Of a stretch of 64,000 bases of DNA, positions 31,472 to 41,186 are shown in pieces. Source of the DNA: CP2-2F sp034436355 (GTDB taxonomy: Bacteria; Chloroflexota; Anaerolineae; Aggregatilineales; UBA2796); contig DAOTVQ010000002.1 in the NCBI GenBank assembly GCA_034436355.1, positions 70,943-134,942 on the forward strand. Direction: 5' to 3'. The position numbers were made by a program, and so were the translations under genes. Below the pieces are notes generated by a model. It saw nothing but the letters and a program-made list of their open reading frames with translations, searched no databases and was not told the origin of the DNA. Every line of letters starts with the position of its first letter. Position 1 is the first letter of the stretch.

Positions 31472-32962
31472 ATGTACATTCTTGCCCTTGATCAAGGTAC
31501 AACTAGTTCACGCGCCATCGTCTTCGACCACAACGGGAAGATCGTCGGTGTGGCGCAGAAAGAATACCCACAAATTTACCCGCAGCCGGGCTGGGTGGAA
31601 CACAATCCTGCTGATATTTGGAGTACGCAGCTTGGCGTTGCCGGTGAAGCGTTGGCGCGTGCCAACATCAGCCCGCGTGACGTGGCAGGCATTGGCATCA
31701 CCAACCAACGTGAGACAACTATCATCTGGGAGCGTGCCACAGGCAAACCTATTCACAATGCGATTGTTTGGCAGTGCAGGCGCACGGCGGCGCGCTGCGC
31801 CCAGCTGCGCGCTGAGGGCTTTGCCGAGACGGTGCGCGCCAAAACAGGACTCGTCCTCGATCCGTATTTCAGCGGCACAAAAGTAGAATGGCTGTTGGAT
31901 AATGTGCCGAATGCCCGCCAACGCGCTGAAAATGGCGAACTTGCCTTCGGCACAGTGGATACTTGGCTGCTCTGGAACCTAAGCGGCGGCAAGATTCACG
32001 CCACCGATGTCAGCAACGCCAGCCGCACGCTGCTCTACAACATCCACACCCAAACATGGGATGATGAACTGCTGGCGCGCTTGAACGTTCCACGCGCACT
32101 GCTGCCCGCTGTGCTGCCTTCTAGCGCACACTACGGCGAGACGGACGCAAATATCTTCGGCGCGGCGGTGCCAATTGGCGGCGTAGCAGGCGATCAGCAG
32201 GCTGCCACCTTTGGGCAAGCCTGTTATAAGGTTGGCAGCGTGAAAAACACCTATGGCACGGGCTGCTTCATGCTGATGAACACTGGCGAACGCGTTGTGG
32301 ACTCACACGGCGGCTTGCTGACCACAATCGCCTGGCGCCTTGGCGATCAACCGACGATCTATGCGTTGGAGGGCAGCGTTTTTGTGGCAGGTGCGGCGGT
32401 ACAGTGGCTGCGCGATGAGATGCAGCTCATTCGCAGTGCAGCCGAGTCTGAGGCGGTGGCAGCCAGCGTGCCTGATAACGGCGGCGTATATGTAGTACCT
32501 GCCTTTGCAGGGCTAGGCGCGCCATATTGGGATAGTTTCGCACGTGGCACGATTGTTGGGCTAACACGCGGCAGCAATCGGGCGCATATTGTGCGCGCCA
32601 CGCTCGAATCAATTGCCTTCCAAACGCGGGATGTGGTCGAGGTCATGATCCGTGATGCGGGCTTGCAGCTGGAGACGCTGCGCGTAGACGGCGGTGCTGT
32701 GGCAAACGATTGGCTGATGCAGTTTCAGGCAGATATCCTCGGTGTTTCGGTGGTGCGCCCCGCCGTCACAGAGACGACAGCACTCGGCGCGGCGTATTTG
32801 GCAGGGCTGGCGGTCAAATTTTGGGAGTCATCAGAGCAAATTGCGGCGCAGTGGTCAGCCGAAAAGACCTTCACACCGCGTATGTCCGCCGATGAGCGCA
32901 ATACACACTACAGTGGTTGGCAGCGCGCCGTCGAGCGCGCCAAAGCGTGGATCAGCGCGTAG
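31472..32962 (+). CDS. glpK: Glycerol kinase
   Basis: 496 residues, the normal length. FGGY kinase motifs: N-terminal LALDQGTTSSRAIVFD, GITNQRETTIIWER, IVWQCRRTA and NTYGTGCFMLMNTG, and the C-terminal signature region RATLESIAFQTRDV with RVDGGAVANDWLMQ. It phosphorylates glycerol with ATP to glycerol-3-phosphate in the cytoplasm. RBS TTTAGGAG precedes ATG 31472. No glpF, glpD or glp repressor gene is present nearby, so glycerol uptake and oxidation are encoded elsewhere. Confidence 0.96.
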   Translation: MYILALDQGTTSSRAIVFDHNGKIVGVAQKEYPQIYPQPGWVEHNPADIWSTQLGVAGEALARANISPRDVAGIGITNQRETTIIWERATGKPIHNAIVWQCRRTAARCAQLRAEGFAETVRAKTGLVLDPYFSGTKVEWLLDNVPNARQRAENGELAFGTVDTWLLWNLSGGKIHATDVSNASRTLLYNIHTQTWDDELLARLNVPRALLPAVLPSSAHYGETDANIFGAAVPIGGVAGDQQAATFGQACYKVGSVKNTYGTGCFMLMNTGERVVDSHGGLLTTIAWRLGDQPTIYALEGSVFVAGAAVQWLRDEMQLIRSAAESEAVAASVPDNGGVYVVPAFAGLGAPYWDSFARGTIVGLTRGSNRAHIVRATLESIAFQTRDVVEVMIRDAGLQLETLRVDGGAVANDWLMQFQADILGVSVVRPAVTETTALGAAYLAGLAVKFWESSEQIAAQWSAEKTFTPRMSADERNTHYSGWQRAVERAKAWISA

Positions 32963-32965
32963 GCT

Positions 32966-34045
32966 GTGCGCGTCCTGATCTTAGGCGATACCTTTGCCGA
33001 GTCAGCGCAGCGGCTGGCGCTGGAGCGCTTGCTGCCGCTGCTCGATCCAGCGCGCATTCAGGCGGTCGTGGCTGCCTTGCGAGCCGCAGCCGATGGCAAG
33101 CTGATTGATAGCGGGCTTGGCGCACAGCGCATCACGGCGGTTGGCGCCGTGGGACGTTTGCTTAACCTGCTGCGTAGTTTGCAGATCGAACTGCTGCACA
33201 TTGTTGAGCCAGCCGCCGCACTGGTCGGCATTTTGGCTGCACGCCGTGCCGATCTGCCCGTCTCAATCGTCTGCGAGAGGGCGGTGCGGCGCAGGGAACT
33301 AACGCCGTTCGCCTACTTGCTGCGCCAGCGGCAGTGGCGGCTTTTGGCACAGCACACACAGCGCATCCTGACGCCTTCCGAATTGGTGAAGCGCGATTTG
33401 ATCGCATTGGCAAATGTGCCGCCAGAGAAAATAGGCGTTGTGTACGCTGCCTATCCGCCACCTGTTGAAGCACCGTCAGATCGGGCTGCTTTGGGCTTAG
33501 AAGGCGGCAAAAATATCGGGCTGATCTTGCCTGCTGCCTATGATAGCGGCTATCTACAGGCAATTGATGTTCTGGAACGTCTGCTACAGCGCCAGCTTGA
33601 TGTGCATTTGGTGGTAATTGGTGATGGCGCAACCTTTCAGGCATTGCGGCAAGCCACAACACGCCATGCCTTGCCAATTCGTTGGTTTCCTAACCGTGCA
33701 GAAGTCTATGACATTTTGGCAGCTTGCGATGCTGTGCTAGATTGCACCCTTCATGAGGCATTACCCGAAGGGCTGACCGCAGCGATGTTAGCGGGCAAGG
33801 CGATTGTTGCGCCGCGCCAAGCGGGCATTACTGAGGTGCTGGAGCCAAACGTTGCCGCGCTGATCGTAACGCCGAGCGATATAAGCGATATGGCGTTGCA
33901 AATGAGCCGTCTGTTACAATATGACTCGTTGGCAGAGCGTCTGGGGCGCAATGCTCATAAGCGCGGCATGGAGCGCTTCTCGCCAGAGGCGCACAGCCAT
34001 GCCATGATCGAGTTTTTTGAAGCAGCCATTTACAGCCTACGATGA
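32966..34045 (+). CDS. Glycosyltransferase, GT-B fold (GT4-like)
   Basis: 359 residues from GTG 32966, only 3 bases after the glpK stop. N-terminal strand VLILGDTFAES, then a donor-binding C-terminal half with HLVVIGDGATFQAL, CTLHEALPEGLTAAMLAGKA and a closing helix. The E-x7-E motif is present (EALPEGLTAAM). Its acceptor is unknown. It overlaps the MenA-like gene by 4 bases. It may be the first of the glycan-related genes that fill the next 19 kb. Confidence 0.8.
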   Translation: MRVLILGDTFAESAQRLALERLLPLLDPARIQAVVAALRAAADGKLIDSGLGAQRITAVGAVGRLLNLLRSLQIELLHIVEPAAALVGILAARRADLPVSIVCERAVRRRELTPFAYLLRQRQWRLLAQHTQRILTPSELVKRDLIALANVPPEKIGVVYAAYPPPVEAPSDRAALGLEGGKNIGLILPAAYDSGYLQAIDVLERLLQRQLDVHLVVIGDGATFQALRQATTRHALPIRWFPNRAEVYDILAACDAVLDCTLHEALPEGLTAAMLAGKAIVAPRQAGITEVLEPNVAALIVTPSDISDMALQMSRLLQYDSLAERLGRNAHKRGMERFSPEAHSHAMIEFFEAAIYSLR

Positions 34046-35007
34046 ACAAACGCAAAGCACGTGAACGCACCAAACGAGCGCCTGCTCGCCCACTCATAGA
34101 GCGCTTGCCCGCGCCGCTTCGCCCGTGGTATCAGGCGGCGCGTCCGCGCAGCTTGCCGGCAACCTATGCCGCGCTGCTCGTTGGCGGTGCAGTCGCGCTC
34201 AACGATGGCATTTTTGAGCCACTGCGCTTTCTGCTGGCGCTGATTGGTGCGCTGCTGCTGCAAATTGCCTCCAACTTTGTGAATGAGTATGTTGATCATC
34301 AACGCGGCGCGGATGCCCTGAAAGTTGCAGGTATGGGCATGGTGCTGAGCGAAGGCAAATTGAGCGCGCAGCAGGTTTTGATCGGCGCTGTGGCGACGAC
34401 GGTTGGCGGCGCGCTGATCGGCTTGATCTTGGTGGCGCTCTCTGGCACAACGCTGCTCTTTGTGGGCATGGTCGGCGTGGCAGCGGTGGTGCTGTATACG
34501 GCGGGACCGCTGCCGCTTTCGCATATCGGGTTGGGCGAAGTGACAGCCTTCCTGTGCTTTGGTCCGCTGATGACCTTTGGCACATACTACGCGATCAGTG
34601 GGCAAGATAACCTGCAAGCGCTCTTGGCAGGTGTGCCGCTTGGCTTCACGGTAGCGGCAATCCTGCACGCCAACAACATGCGCGATATTGAGGCAGATCG
34701 GGCGGTGAACAAACGCACCTTAGCTGTGCGGTTTGGCTTGAAGGGCGCTTTTATCGAGTTCAACATCTTGATCTACGGCGCGTATGTGGCTTCAGCAGCG
34801 CTGATCATAGCAGGGGCGATGCCGCTGCCAACGCTGCTGGTGTTCGTCACCTTGTGGGAGGCGGTGTGGTTGGTGCGCGTTACGACACGCAGCAAGGATG
34901 CACAGGCATTGCATCGGGCGCAGGGGCGCACAGCGCGGTTGCATTGGTGGCTGGGCTTGGTGCTGGCAGCGGGGTGGTTGGTTGCGGCGGCATTGGGTGT
35001 GCAGTAG
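34042..35007 (+). CDS. menA: UbiA-family prenyltransferase, probable 1,4-dihydroxy-2-naphthoate polyprenyltransferase
   Basis: 321 residues with about eight to nine membrane helices. The first Asp-rich site is NFVNEYVDHQRGAD (N-x3-D-x2-R type as in MenA), and the second is NNMRDIEADRAVNKRTLAVRFG (D-x3-D). The N-terminus RPWYQAARPRSLPATYAALL is typical of MenA. The enzyme attaches an isoprenoid chain to 1,4-dihydroxy-2-naphthoate in menaquinone synthesis. No other men gene lies in the window. ATGA overlap with the upstream glycosyltransferase. Confidence 0.85.
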   Translation: MNKRKARERTKRAPARPLIERLPAPLRPWYQAARPRSLPATYAALLVGGAVALNDGIFEPLRFLLALIGALLLQIASNFVNEYVDHQRGADALKVAGMGMVLSEGKLSAQQVLIGAVATTVGGALIGLILVALSGTTLLFVGMVGVAAVVLYTAGPLPLSHIGLGEVTAFLCFGPLMTFGTYYAISGQDNLQALLAGVPLGFTVAAILHANNMRDIEADRAVNKRTLAVRFGLKGAFIEFNILIYGAYVASAALIIAGAMPLPTLLVFVTLWEAVWLVRVTTRSKDAQALHRAQGRTARLHWWLGLVLAAGWLVAAALGVQ

Positions 35008-35085
35008 CCAAAAACAACCAAGCCGGTTACAATGCTTCGCTGTCAGCATGACAATTCCTAATTGCCGCAAAAGTCATGGGGCGTT

Positions 35086-35967
35086 ATGAGCCAACTAACC
35101 GACACCTCAGGTCAATCGGATTACGGTAACTTAATAACCGACGACGCGCCACTGCTGACCTTGCGCCCTTCAAAAGGCTGGGTCTCGCTGAAGCTGCGTG
35201 AGCTATGGCGCTTCCGCGAACTGCTCTACTTTTTAATCTGGCGCGACATCAAGGTGCGCTATAAGCAAACGGTAATCGGCGCGGCGTGGGCGATCATTCA
35301 GCCATTCATGACGATGATCGTCTTTTCGCTGTTTTTCGGGCGGTTGGCGGGCATTCCATCAGATGGGCTGCCCTACCCGATCTTCAGCTATGCAGCGCTG
35401 GTGCCCTGGACGTTTTTCGCGGCAGGGCTTGCCAACGCTTCCAATAGTTTGGTGGGCAGCGCCAATTTGATCAAAAAAATCTACTTTCCGCGCTTGGTGA
35501 TTCCGATCTCTGCCGTGCTTTCTGGCGTGGTGGACTTCTTGTTGGCGTTCGCCGTCTTGCTTCTGATGATGCTTGCCTATGGCATTGTGCCAACCATCAA
35601 CGTGATTTTCTTGCCCTTTTTCCTGCTCTTGGCACTGATCACAGCACTTGGCGTTGGGCTGTGGCTTTCGGCGATGAATGTGCAGTTCAGAGACATTCGC
35701 TATGTGGTGCCATTCCTGACGCAATTCTGGCTGTTTGCCACACCGATTGCCTATCCGAGCAGTTTGATTCAAAACGAGACGCTGCGAGCGCTGTATGGCA
35801 TTAATCCGATGGCGGGCGTGGTGGAAGGCTTTCGGTGGGCATTGCTTGGCACAGAGACGGCGCCAAGCGGTATTCTCATCATTTCTTCGGTAGCGGCAGT
35901 GCTGCTGTTGGTGAGCGGTGCGTTCTATTTCCGCCGCATGGAAAAAACCTTCGCGGATGTGGTCTAA
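35086..35967 (+). CDS. Polysaccharide export ABC-2 permease (Wzm/TagG type)
   Basis: 293 residues from ATG 35086; a TTG at 35062 is possible but has no better ribosome binding site. After about 50 soluble residues come the family motif FLIWRDIKVRYKQTVIGAAW, six membrane helices and the NLIKKIYFPRLVIPISAV loop. It forms the channel that exports a lipid-linked glycan, working with the Wzt-like ATPase encoded 2 kb downstream. It opens the surface glycan cluster. Confidence 0.93.
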   Translation: MSQLTDTSGQSDYGNLITDDAPLLTLRPSKGWVSLKLRELWRFRELLYFLIWRDIKVRYKQTVIGAAWAIIQPFMTMIVFSLFFGRLAGIPSDGLPYPIFSYAALVPWTFFAAGLANASNSLVGSANLIKKIYFPRLVIPISAVLSGVVDFLLAFAVLLLMMLAYGIVPTINVIFLPFFLLLALITALGVGLWLSAMNVQFRDIRYVVPFLTQFWLFATPIAYPSSLIQNETLRALYGINPMAGVVEGFRWALLGTETAPSGILIISSVAAVLLLVSGAFYFRRMEKTFADVV

Positions 35968-35979
35968 AAGGAGCAGGTG

Positions 35980-37992
35980 ATGCCTTTCACCAGTGCCTCT
36001 GTGCAGCGGCTGTGGCTGACTGTTGGGCTGTTCGTATTGGCTTTTGCCGTGCGGCTCTTGGCGGCGGAAGGTGCAGCTTATGGCGATGAACTGGCGACCA
36101 TCCGCGAAGCACAAAATTTAGGCTTCAACCTTAACGGCATTGGTTTTCTAATTCTCTACAACCCTTGGGTGTCTCTCAGCACAGATTTGCTATGGCTTCG
36201 CCTGCTGCCGATATTTTTCGGCAGTTTGAGCGTTGTCTTCTGCTACCTGTGGTTAAAGGTGTGGCGCCCTGCATCAGTGGCGGGCATCGCTTCGGGCTTG
36301 TTGGCTATTTCGCCAATAGCCATCGAATATTCGCAGCAAATTCGTTTCTACAGCTTCTTCCTCTTCTCAGCGACTTTGTTCTTCTGGCTGTACGCACTCC
36401 ACACCAAAGCTATACCTGCTCAACGCTTTGTGAGCGCAATTGGGCTGGTCGGTTCTGCGCTGCTGCTGCTATCTGCTCAGATGTTAGGCGTCTTGGTTAT
36501 TGCAGCGGCAGGCTTTCACTGGCTGGCAAGCAGAATGCCAAAACTATTTCGCAGCTTCGCATTCGCTTGTGTTGGCGTTCTTTTCTTCATTTCGCTGCTT
36601 GCCGTACTTAGCCCTGATTTACTGCAAATTCCCTACAGCATTACCTCCAGAATATTTGATGGTAACGCAAATTTTGAAGGGCGTGCATTCAATTACAGCG
36701 GTCCGCGTGGATGGTCACCTATTATCGGCGTGAAACTGTTTTTCTTGGGCTATCATGGCATCTTTGGGCAATACACCTATCCGCTTGATTTATTGATTGT
36801 GTTGCCTGCTATACTCGTATTCGCAGCAATCGCCCTGCTAGGATTTTGGCAGCTCCACAAGCGCAATCTTCCTGCCTTGCATTTCACTTTACTAAGTTTT
36901 TTCTTCGCAATATTGGTCTATATCGTCCTTGATCCACTGCTGCCCGCCCAGATCACGGCAAGTGCCAATGTGCGCCTCGTCATCTGGATTGTGCCGATCT
37001 TTTTGTGGGTCGTGGCAGAAGGCATCTATGCGCTGAAGTGGCGCAGCCTACAAATTGTGGCACTCATAGGCGTGATCGGTGTGCAACTCTACGGACTCTT
37101 TAACATGCTGACCGCCGCATGGGGAAAACCAGACCATGCGGCGGTTCTACGCGTGCTAGAACCATCTGCCGTGCAAGCAAATACGGTCATCCTTGCCGAT
37201 GGTCGTTCGCACGGTTTCATAGACTTCAACTTGCGGCAACCACCTAATTTGGAGTCCGCCTGGCAGTACATTGGCAAACCAGACCTTGTTGAAAGGCTGC
37301 GTGAGCGCGGCATTCAGCGCGTTGTCATGGTCAGCGCAGATTTTCAAGACGCCAACCGCTGTCAATTTTCTGCGCTGCTGAGCCAGCTTAGCGGCACACA
37401 GCTTGAGCAAGGCTTTGTGGATTACCCTTTCTTCATCTACACTTTTGATTTGAATGAACAGGCAACCACACAAGTACATCCCGTCTCTGCCTACCACATG
37501 CGCTATCAGGATGTAAAATTGCCGCAGCGCGGCACACCTTTACTCGGCATGTATAGCCTGCCAAACTGTCAGGCTGAGATGGCATGGCAAGCACGCCTAG
37601 CCGATCAACCTGCCGTGCGTATACAGGTTTTCTCGAATGTTGTTTCTGAACAGCGCTTGACAGATGCCGAACCAATTGCTAAATTCGTTATCATCAGTCA
37701 AAAGAATGAGCGTATCGAGTTCCCAATTATGCTTGGGCAGCATACGCAGCTATGGAATGCTCCTCCGAACAGGTGTAGCGCGTGTGAAGCTGTTTTCCGT
37801 TGGCGTAAACGGGCTGCACTGGTAGGAACATCTGGCTACAGCGGCGCTTACGATGATTTCCAAGCGCAGGTGTGGATGACTGAATTCAGCTTACCCAACC
37901 TGACCTTTATCCGCGAACTTCGGCTGGAAGTGCTTCAGCCAAACCTTTTCTTCAACTTGTGGGGAATCTCGCTGATTGAAGAACTGCCTTAG
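35980..37992 (+). CDS. GT39-like membrane glycosyltransferase
   Basis: 670 residues from ATG 35980 (AGGAG six bases upstream; a GTG at 35977 is the alternative). The first periplasmic loop has YGDELATIREAQNLGF, with the acidic residue expected of PMT_2-type GT-C enzymes. About ten membrane helices run to residue 390; the C-terminal 280 residues are extracytoplasmic with a beta-sandwich character. It lies between the Wzm and Wzt genes, an unusual place for such a gene, and may modify the glycan outside the membrane. Base composition is slightly richer in AT than the flanks. Confidence 0.75.
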   Translation: MPFTSASVQRLWLTVGLFVLAFAVRLLAAEGAAYGDELATIREAQNLGFNLNGIGFLILYNPWVSLSTDLLWLRLLPIFFGSLSVVFCYLWLKVWRPASVAGIASGLLAISPIAIEYSQQIRFYSFFLFSATLFFWLYALHTKAIPAQRFVSAIGLVGSALLLLSAQMLGVLVIAAAGFHWLASRMPKLFRSFAFACVGVLFFISLLAVLSPDLLQIPYSITSRIFDGNANFEGRAFNYSGPRGWSPIIGVKLFFLGYHGIFGQYTYPLDLLIVLPAILVFAAIALLGFWQLHKRNLPALHFTLLSFFFAILVYIVLDPLLPAQITASANVRLVIWIVPIFLWVVAEGIYALKWRSLQIVALIGVIGVQLYGLFNMLTAAWGKPDHAAVLRVLEPSAVQANTVILADGRSHGFIDFNLRQPPNLESAWQYIGKPDLVERLRERGIQRVVMVSADFQDANRCQFSALLSQLSGTQLEQGFVDYPFFIYTFDLNEQATTQVHPVSAYHMRYQDVKLPQRGTPLLGMYSLPNCQAEMAWQARLADQPAVRIQVFSNVVSEQRLTDAEPIAKFVIISQKNERIEFPIMLGQHTQLWNAPPNRCSACEAVFRWRKRAALVGTSGYSGAYDDFQAQVWMTEFSLPNLTFIRELRLEVLQPNLFFNLWGISLIEELP

Positions 37993-38002
37993 AGGATGAC
38001 AG

Positions 38003-39325
38003 ATGGGCGATATTGCGCTGCGCGTTGAGGGACTAGGCAAACAATACCGCATCGGCAAAGCGGAGGCAGCCTACCGTACCTTCCGCGATGTGTTAGCAGA
38101 TACCCTCAGCGCACCGTTTCGGCGTGCGGTGGGCTTGCTGCGCGGCAATGCTGCTGCTGCCAATAACCTGAGTGAGACCATCTGGGCGTTGAAAGATGTT
38201 TCATTCGAGGTAAAAAAAGGCGAGGTGGTCGGCATCATTGGGCGGAACGGCGCGGGTAAAAGCACCTTGCTCAAAATCCTCTCTTCCATCACCGAACCAA
38301 CCACGGGCGAGGTGAAGCTCTATGGGCGGGTCGGCGCATTGCTGGAAGTTGGTACAGGCTTTCACCCTGAGCTGACAGGGCGCGAGAATATCTACCTCAA
38401 CGGCGCGATCTTGGGCATGAGCCGTGCCGAGATCAAGCGCAAATTCGATGAGATTGTTGCCTTCGCAGAGGTGGAGAAGTTCATTGATACACCCGTCAAG
38501 CATTATTCCAGTGGGATGGGCTTGCGCTTGGGTTTCGCGGTTGCCGCGCACCTTGAGCCTGAAATTCTAATTGTGGATGAAGTGCTGGCAGTGGGCGATG
38601 CGGCGTTCCAGAAGAAGTGTCTGGGCAAGATGGGCGAGGTGGCGGGCGAGGGGCGCACCGTGCTGTTCGTGAGTCATAACATGGCGGCGGTGCAGAGCTT
38701 GTGTGAGCGGGGGATTGTGCTTAGTGCTGGTCAACTCGTTGTTGATGGTGCGGTGAGCAATGCCATTTCGACCTATTTGGCAACGATGACTAGCATCTCC
38801 ACTGAAAGAGTCTGGGACTCTCCAGAGGAAGCACCCGGTTGTCCTGAGGTGAAGCTCCATCGCATTAGCGTGCGTCCTGCAGATGGTACACCGCACGACC
38901 CGATCCATACTGACAGCGAGGTTATTCTTGAGTTCCTCTATTGGAATTTTGTGCCAGACTTGATACTCAACCTTAGCCTACATGTTTACAACGAGCATGG
39001 CATCCTAGCATTCAACACATTTCCAATCCTTGAAACGGTCTGGAATGGCAAGCCCTTTCCTCAAGGTTTGTTTCGAAGCACTTGCCGCATTCAAGGAAAC
39101 TTACTGAACGATGGGCAATACCGCATTCAGTTGTTATTTGTTAGAGAGCAGGCTTACCACCTATTTGGAATGGACGATGCTATTGTCTTTGAGGTGTTGG
39201 AATCTGAGTGGCGTGCCAAGATGATATCTTGGCACGGCAAGTGGCAAGGTGTAGTTCGCCCAATCTTAGACTGGACAACAGAACTGGTGTCGGCTGAAGT
39301 TGGGTTGGATAAACAGACTGTGTGA
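38003..39325 (+). CDS. Polysaccharide export ABC ATPase (Wzt type) with C-terminal Wzt_C domain
   Basis: 440 residues. NBD: Walker A GRNGAGKST (80-88), Q-loop region VGALLEVGTGFHPELTGREN, signature YSSGMGLRL (168-176), Walker B ILIVDEVLAVGD (188-199) and H-loop VSHNM. Residues from about 270 form a beta-sandwich as in Wzt proteins that read the non-reducing end of the glycan (ILEFLYWNFVPDLILNLSLH, NDGQYRIQLLF). The presence of this domain suggests that a capping modification on the chain triggers export. The codon use of the C-terminal domain is more AT-rich than that of the NBD. Confidence 0.93.
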   Translation: MGDIALRVEGLGKQYRIGKAEAAYRTFRDVLADTLSAPFRRAVGLLRGNAAAANNLSETIWALKDVSFEVKKGEVVGIIGRNGAGKSTLLKILSSITEPTTGEVKLYGRVGALLEVGTGFHPELTGRENIYLNGAILGMSRAEIKRKFDEIVAFAEVEKFIDTPVKHYSSGMGLRLGFAVAAHLEPEILIVDEVLAVGDAAFQKKCLGKMGEVAGEGRTVLFVSHNMAAVQSLCERGIVLSAGQLVVDGAVSNAISTYLATMTSISTERVWDSPEEAPGCPEVKLHRISVRPADGTPHDPIHTDSEVILEFLYWNFVPDLILNLSLHVYNEHGILAFNTFPILETVWNGKPFPQGLFRSTCRIQGNLLNDGQYRIQLLFVREQAYHLFGMDDAIVFEVLESEWRAKMISWHGKWQGVVRPILDWTTELVSAEVGLDKQTV

Positions 39326-39340
39326 GAGCGTATTGTGTAG

Positions 39341-40003
39341 ATGCAAGTCGTAATCCTCGGTGCAGGCGGTGGCTCGCGGGATGTCTTGGACATTTTCGAC
39401 GCGCAACATGAGGTAGATTCGCGCTTGAATGTGCTTGGATTCATCGTTGACCCGCAATTTGCCAAGCACGGTCATCTTGTGAATGATCGCCCGATTCTAG
39501 GTGGCTTTGAGTGGCTTGCCGCGCACATTGAGGAAGTGCAGGTTATTTGCGGTGTTGGCGATCCTGCCCTACGTGCCAAACTCATACAGCGCGCAGCGGC
39601 ACTGGGCGCACGTTTTTGCAGCGTTGTACACCCAAGTGTCATCCGTACACCTTACGTGACCATAGGGCACGGCGTTTCAGTGGGAGCAGGAACAATTATC
39701 ACCAATCAGGTCGTCATTGGAGATCACGTGCAGGTCAATATAGCGTGTTCTTTGTCGCATGATGTGCATATTGAGCAATTTGCCACGCTTTCGCCTGGTG
39801 TTCGGTTGGCTGGAAACGTGATGATTCAGACAGGCTGCTTTATCGGCATGGGCGCAAACATTATAGAGAAAATCACTGTAGGCGCATGGTCAATTATTGG
39901 TGCGGGAAGTACAATCGTAAGCGACGTGCCGCCCAACACGACTGTAGTTGGTGTACCGGGCAAAGTGATCAAGACGAGACCTGAGGGTTGGCATGAAAAC
40001 TGA
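39341..40003 (+). CDS. NeuD/PglD-like sugar O-/N-acyltransferase
   Basis: 220 residues. The N-terminal Rossmann-like sugar nucleotide-binding domain starts VVILGAGGGSRDVLDI; the C-terminal half is a left-handed beta-helix with hexapeptide repeats (VSVGAGTIITNQVVIGDHV, IGMGANIIEKITVGAW). The catalytic His is probably in SLSHDVHIE. Members acetylate amino sugars such as UDP-bacillosamine precursors or sialic acids. The overlap of 11 bases with the DegT aminotransferase gene fits a pair that makes an N-acetylated amino sugar. Confidence 0.9.
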   Translation: MQVVILGAGGGSRDVLDIFDAQHEVDSRLNVLGFIVDPQFAKHGHLVNDRPILGGFEWLAAHIEEVQVICGVGDPALRAKLIQRAAALGARFCSVVHPSVIRTPYVTIGHGVSVGAGTIITNQVVIGDHVQVNIACSLSHDVHIEQFATLSPGVRLAGNVMIQTGCFIGMGANIIEKITVGAWSIIGAGSTIVSDVPPNTTVVGVPGKVIKTRPEGWHEN

Positions 40004-41186
40004 ATCGAAAATGCTGGCAATTTTGGGCGGCACACCAGCCTTTGCTGAACCGCTCCACGTTGGGCGACCCAATATAGGAGATCGCCAGCGCTTGCTAACA
40101 CGCATCGAAGATATGCTTGATCGGCGATGGTTTACCAATAACGGTCCGTATGTTAAGGAGTTTGAGCGGCGTATTGCTGAATATGTGGGTGTGAAGCATT
40201 GTGTCGCAATGTGTAATGCCACCATTGCCCTTGAAATTGCCATCCGTGCGGCAGGTTTACGTGGTGAAGTCATTGTGCCGTCATTTACCTTTATTGCTAC
40301 GGCGCACGCACTCCAATGGCAAGAAATCACACCCGTTTTCTGTGACGTGGCGCCGGGCAGCCATCATCTTGATCCTGCACAAGTGGAGCGGATGATCACG
40401 CCACGCACCACGGGCATCATCGGTGTGCATGTATGGGGCGCACCGTGCGATATTGAGGCACTCACCGAAATTGCCCAACGGCGCGGCTTGTTTTTGATGT
40501 TTGATGCTGCTCATGCGTTTAGTTGTTCTTACAAGGGACGTTTAATCGGTGGCTTTGGCGACGCGGAAGTTTTCAGTTTCCATGCGACCAAGTTTCTGAA
40601 TGCTTTTGAAGGCGGCGTTGTGACTACGAACAATGATCACCTTGCTGAGCGAATGCGCTTCATGCGAAATTTCGGTTTTGCAGGCATAGATGATGTAGAC
40701 TATGTCGGCACGAATGGCAAAATGACTGAAGTGTGCGCTGCCATGGGGTTGACATCGCTGGAGAGCATTGAAGAAATTGTGGCAGTGAATAAGCGCAACT
40801 ATCAAGCCTATCAGCAGTGCCTAGCTGGTTTGGATGGAATCAGGCTGTACCCATACAGCGAAGCAGAGCAATGCAATTATCAGTATGTGATCCTTGAAGT
40901 GGACGCAGCCCAGGCAGGCGTTAGCCGCGATGTGCTGGTTAAGGTGTTACATGCTGAAAACGTACTGGCACGGCGATATTTTTATCCCGGCAGCCACCAA
41001 ATGGAGCCGTATCAGTCCTACTTTCCTCATGCGCGTTTGCTGCTGCCAGAGACAGAGCGCCTCACACAGCGGGTGATGTCTTTGCCGACAGGCACAGCCG
41101 TAAGCGTTCAAGATATCGTCCAGATTTGTGCAATTGTTGAAGCAGCAATTATGCAACGCGATGCCGTCTTAGAGGTGCTAAAGTGA
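39993..41186 (+). CDS. DegT/DnrJ/EryC1/StrS-family sugar aminotransferase
   Basis: 397 residues. PLP-binding features: Asp171 in MFDAAHAFSCS and the Schiff-base Lys200 in FSFHATKFLNAFEGG, both in the expected context. It converts a nucleotide-linked keto sugar to an amino sugar in the cytoplasm. The upstream dehydratase that would make the keto sugar is not in the window. Together with the NeuD-like enzyme it suggests a diacetamido- or acetamido-deoxy sugar in the glycan. Confidence 0.92.
   Translation: MKTESKMLAILGGTPAFAEPLHVGRPNIGDRQRLLTRIEDMLDRRWFTNNGPYVKEFERRIAEYVGVKHCVAMCNATIALEIAIRAAGLRGEVIVPSFTFIATAHALQWQEITPVFCDVAPGSHHLDPAQVERMITPRTTGIIGVHVWGAPCDIEALTEIAQRRGLFLMFDAAHAFSCSYKGRLIGGFGDAEVFSFHATKFLNAFEGGVVTTNNDHLAERMRFMRNFGFAGIDDVDYVGTNGKMTEVCAAMGLTSLESIEEIVAVNKRNYQAYQQCLAGLDGIRLYPYSEAEQCNYQYVILEVDAAQAGVSRDVLVKVLHAENVLARRYFYPGSHQMEPYQSYFPHARLLLPETERLTQRVMSLPTGTAVSVQDIVQICAIVEAAIMQRDAVLEVLK

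Noticed and set aside
34030..34668. Minus-strand open frame of 212 codons opposite menA
   Set aside because: Very high Arg/Gln/His content and no recognisable motif; shadow of the prenyltransferase gene.
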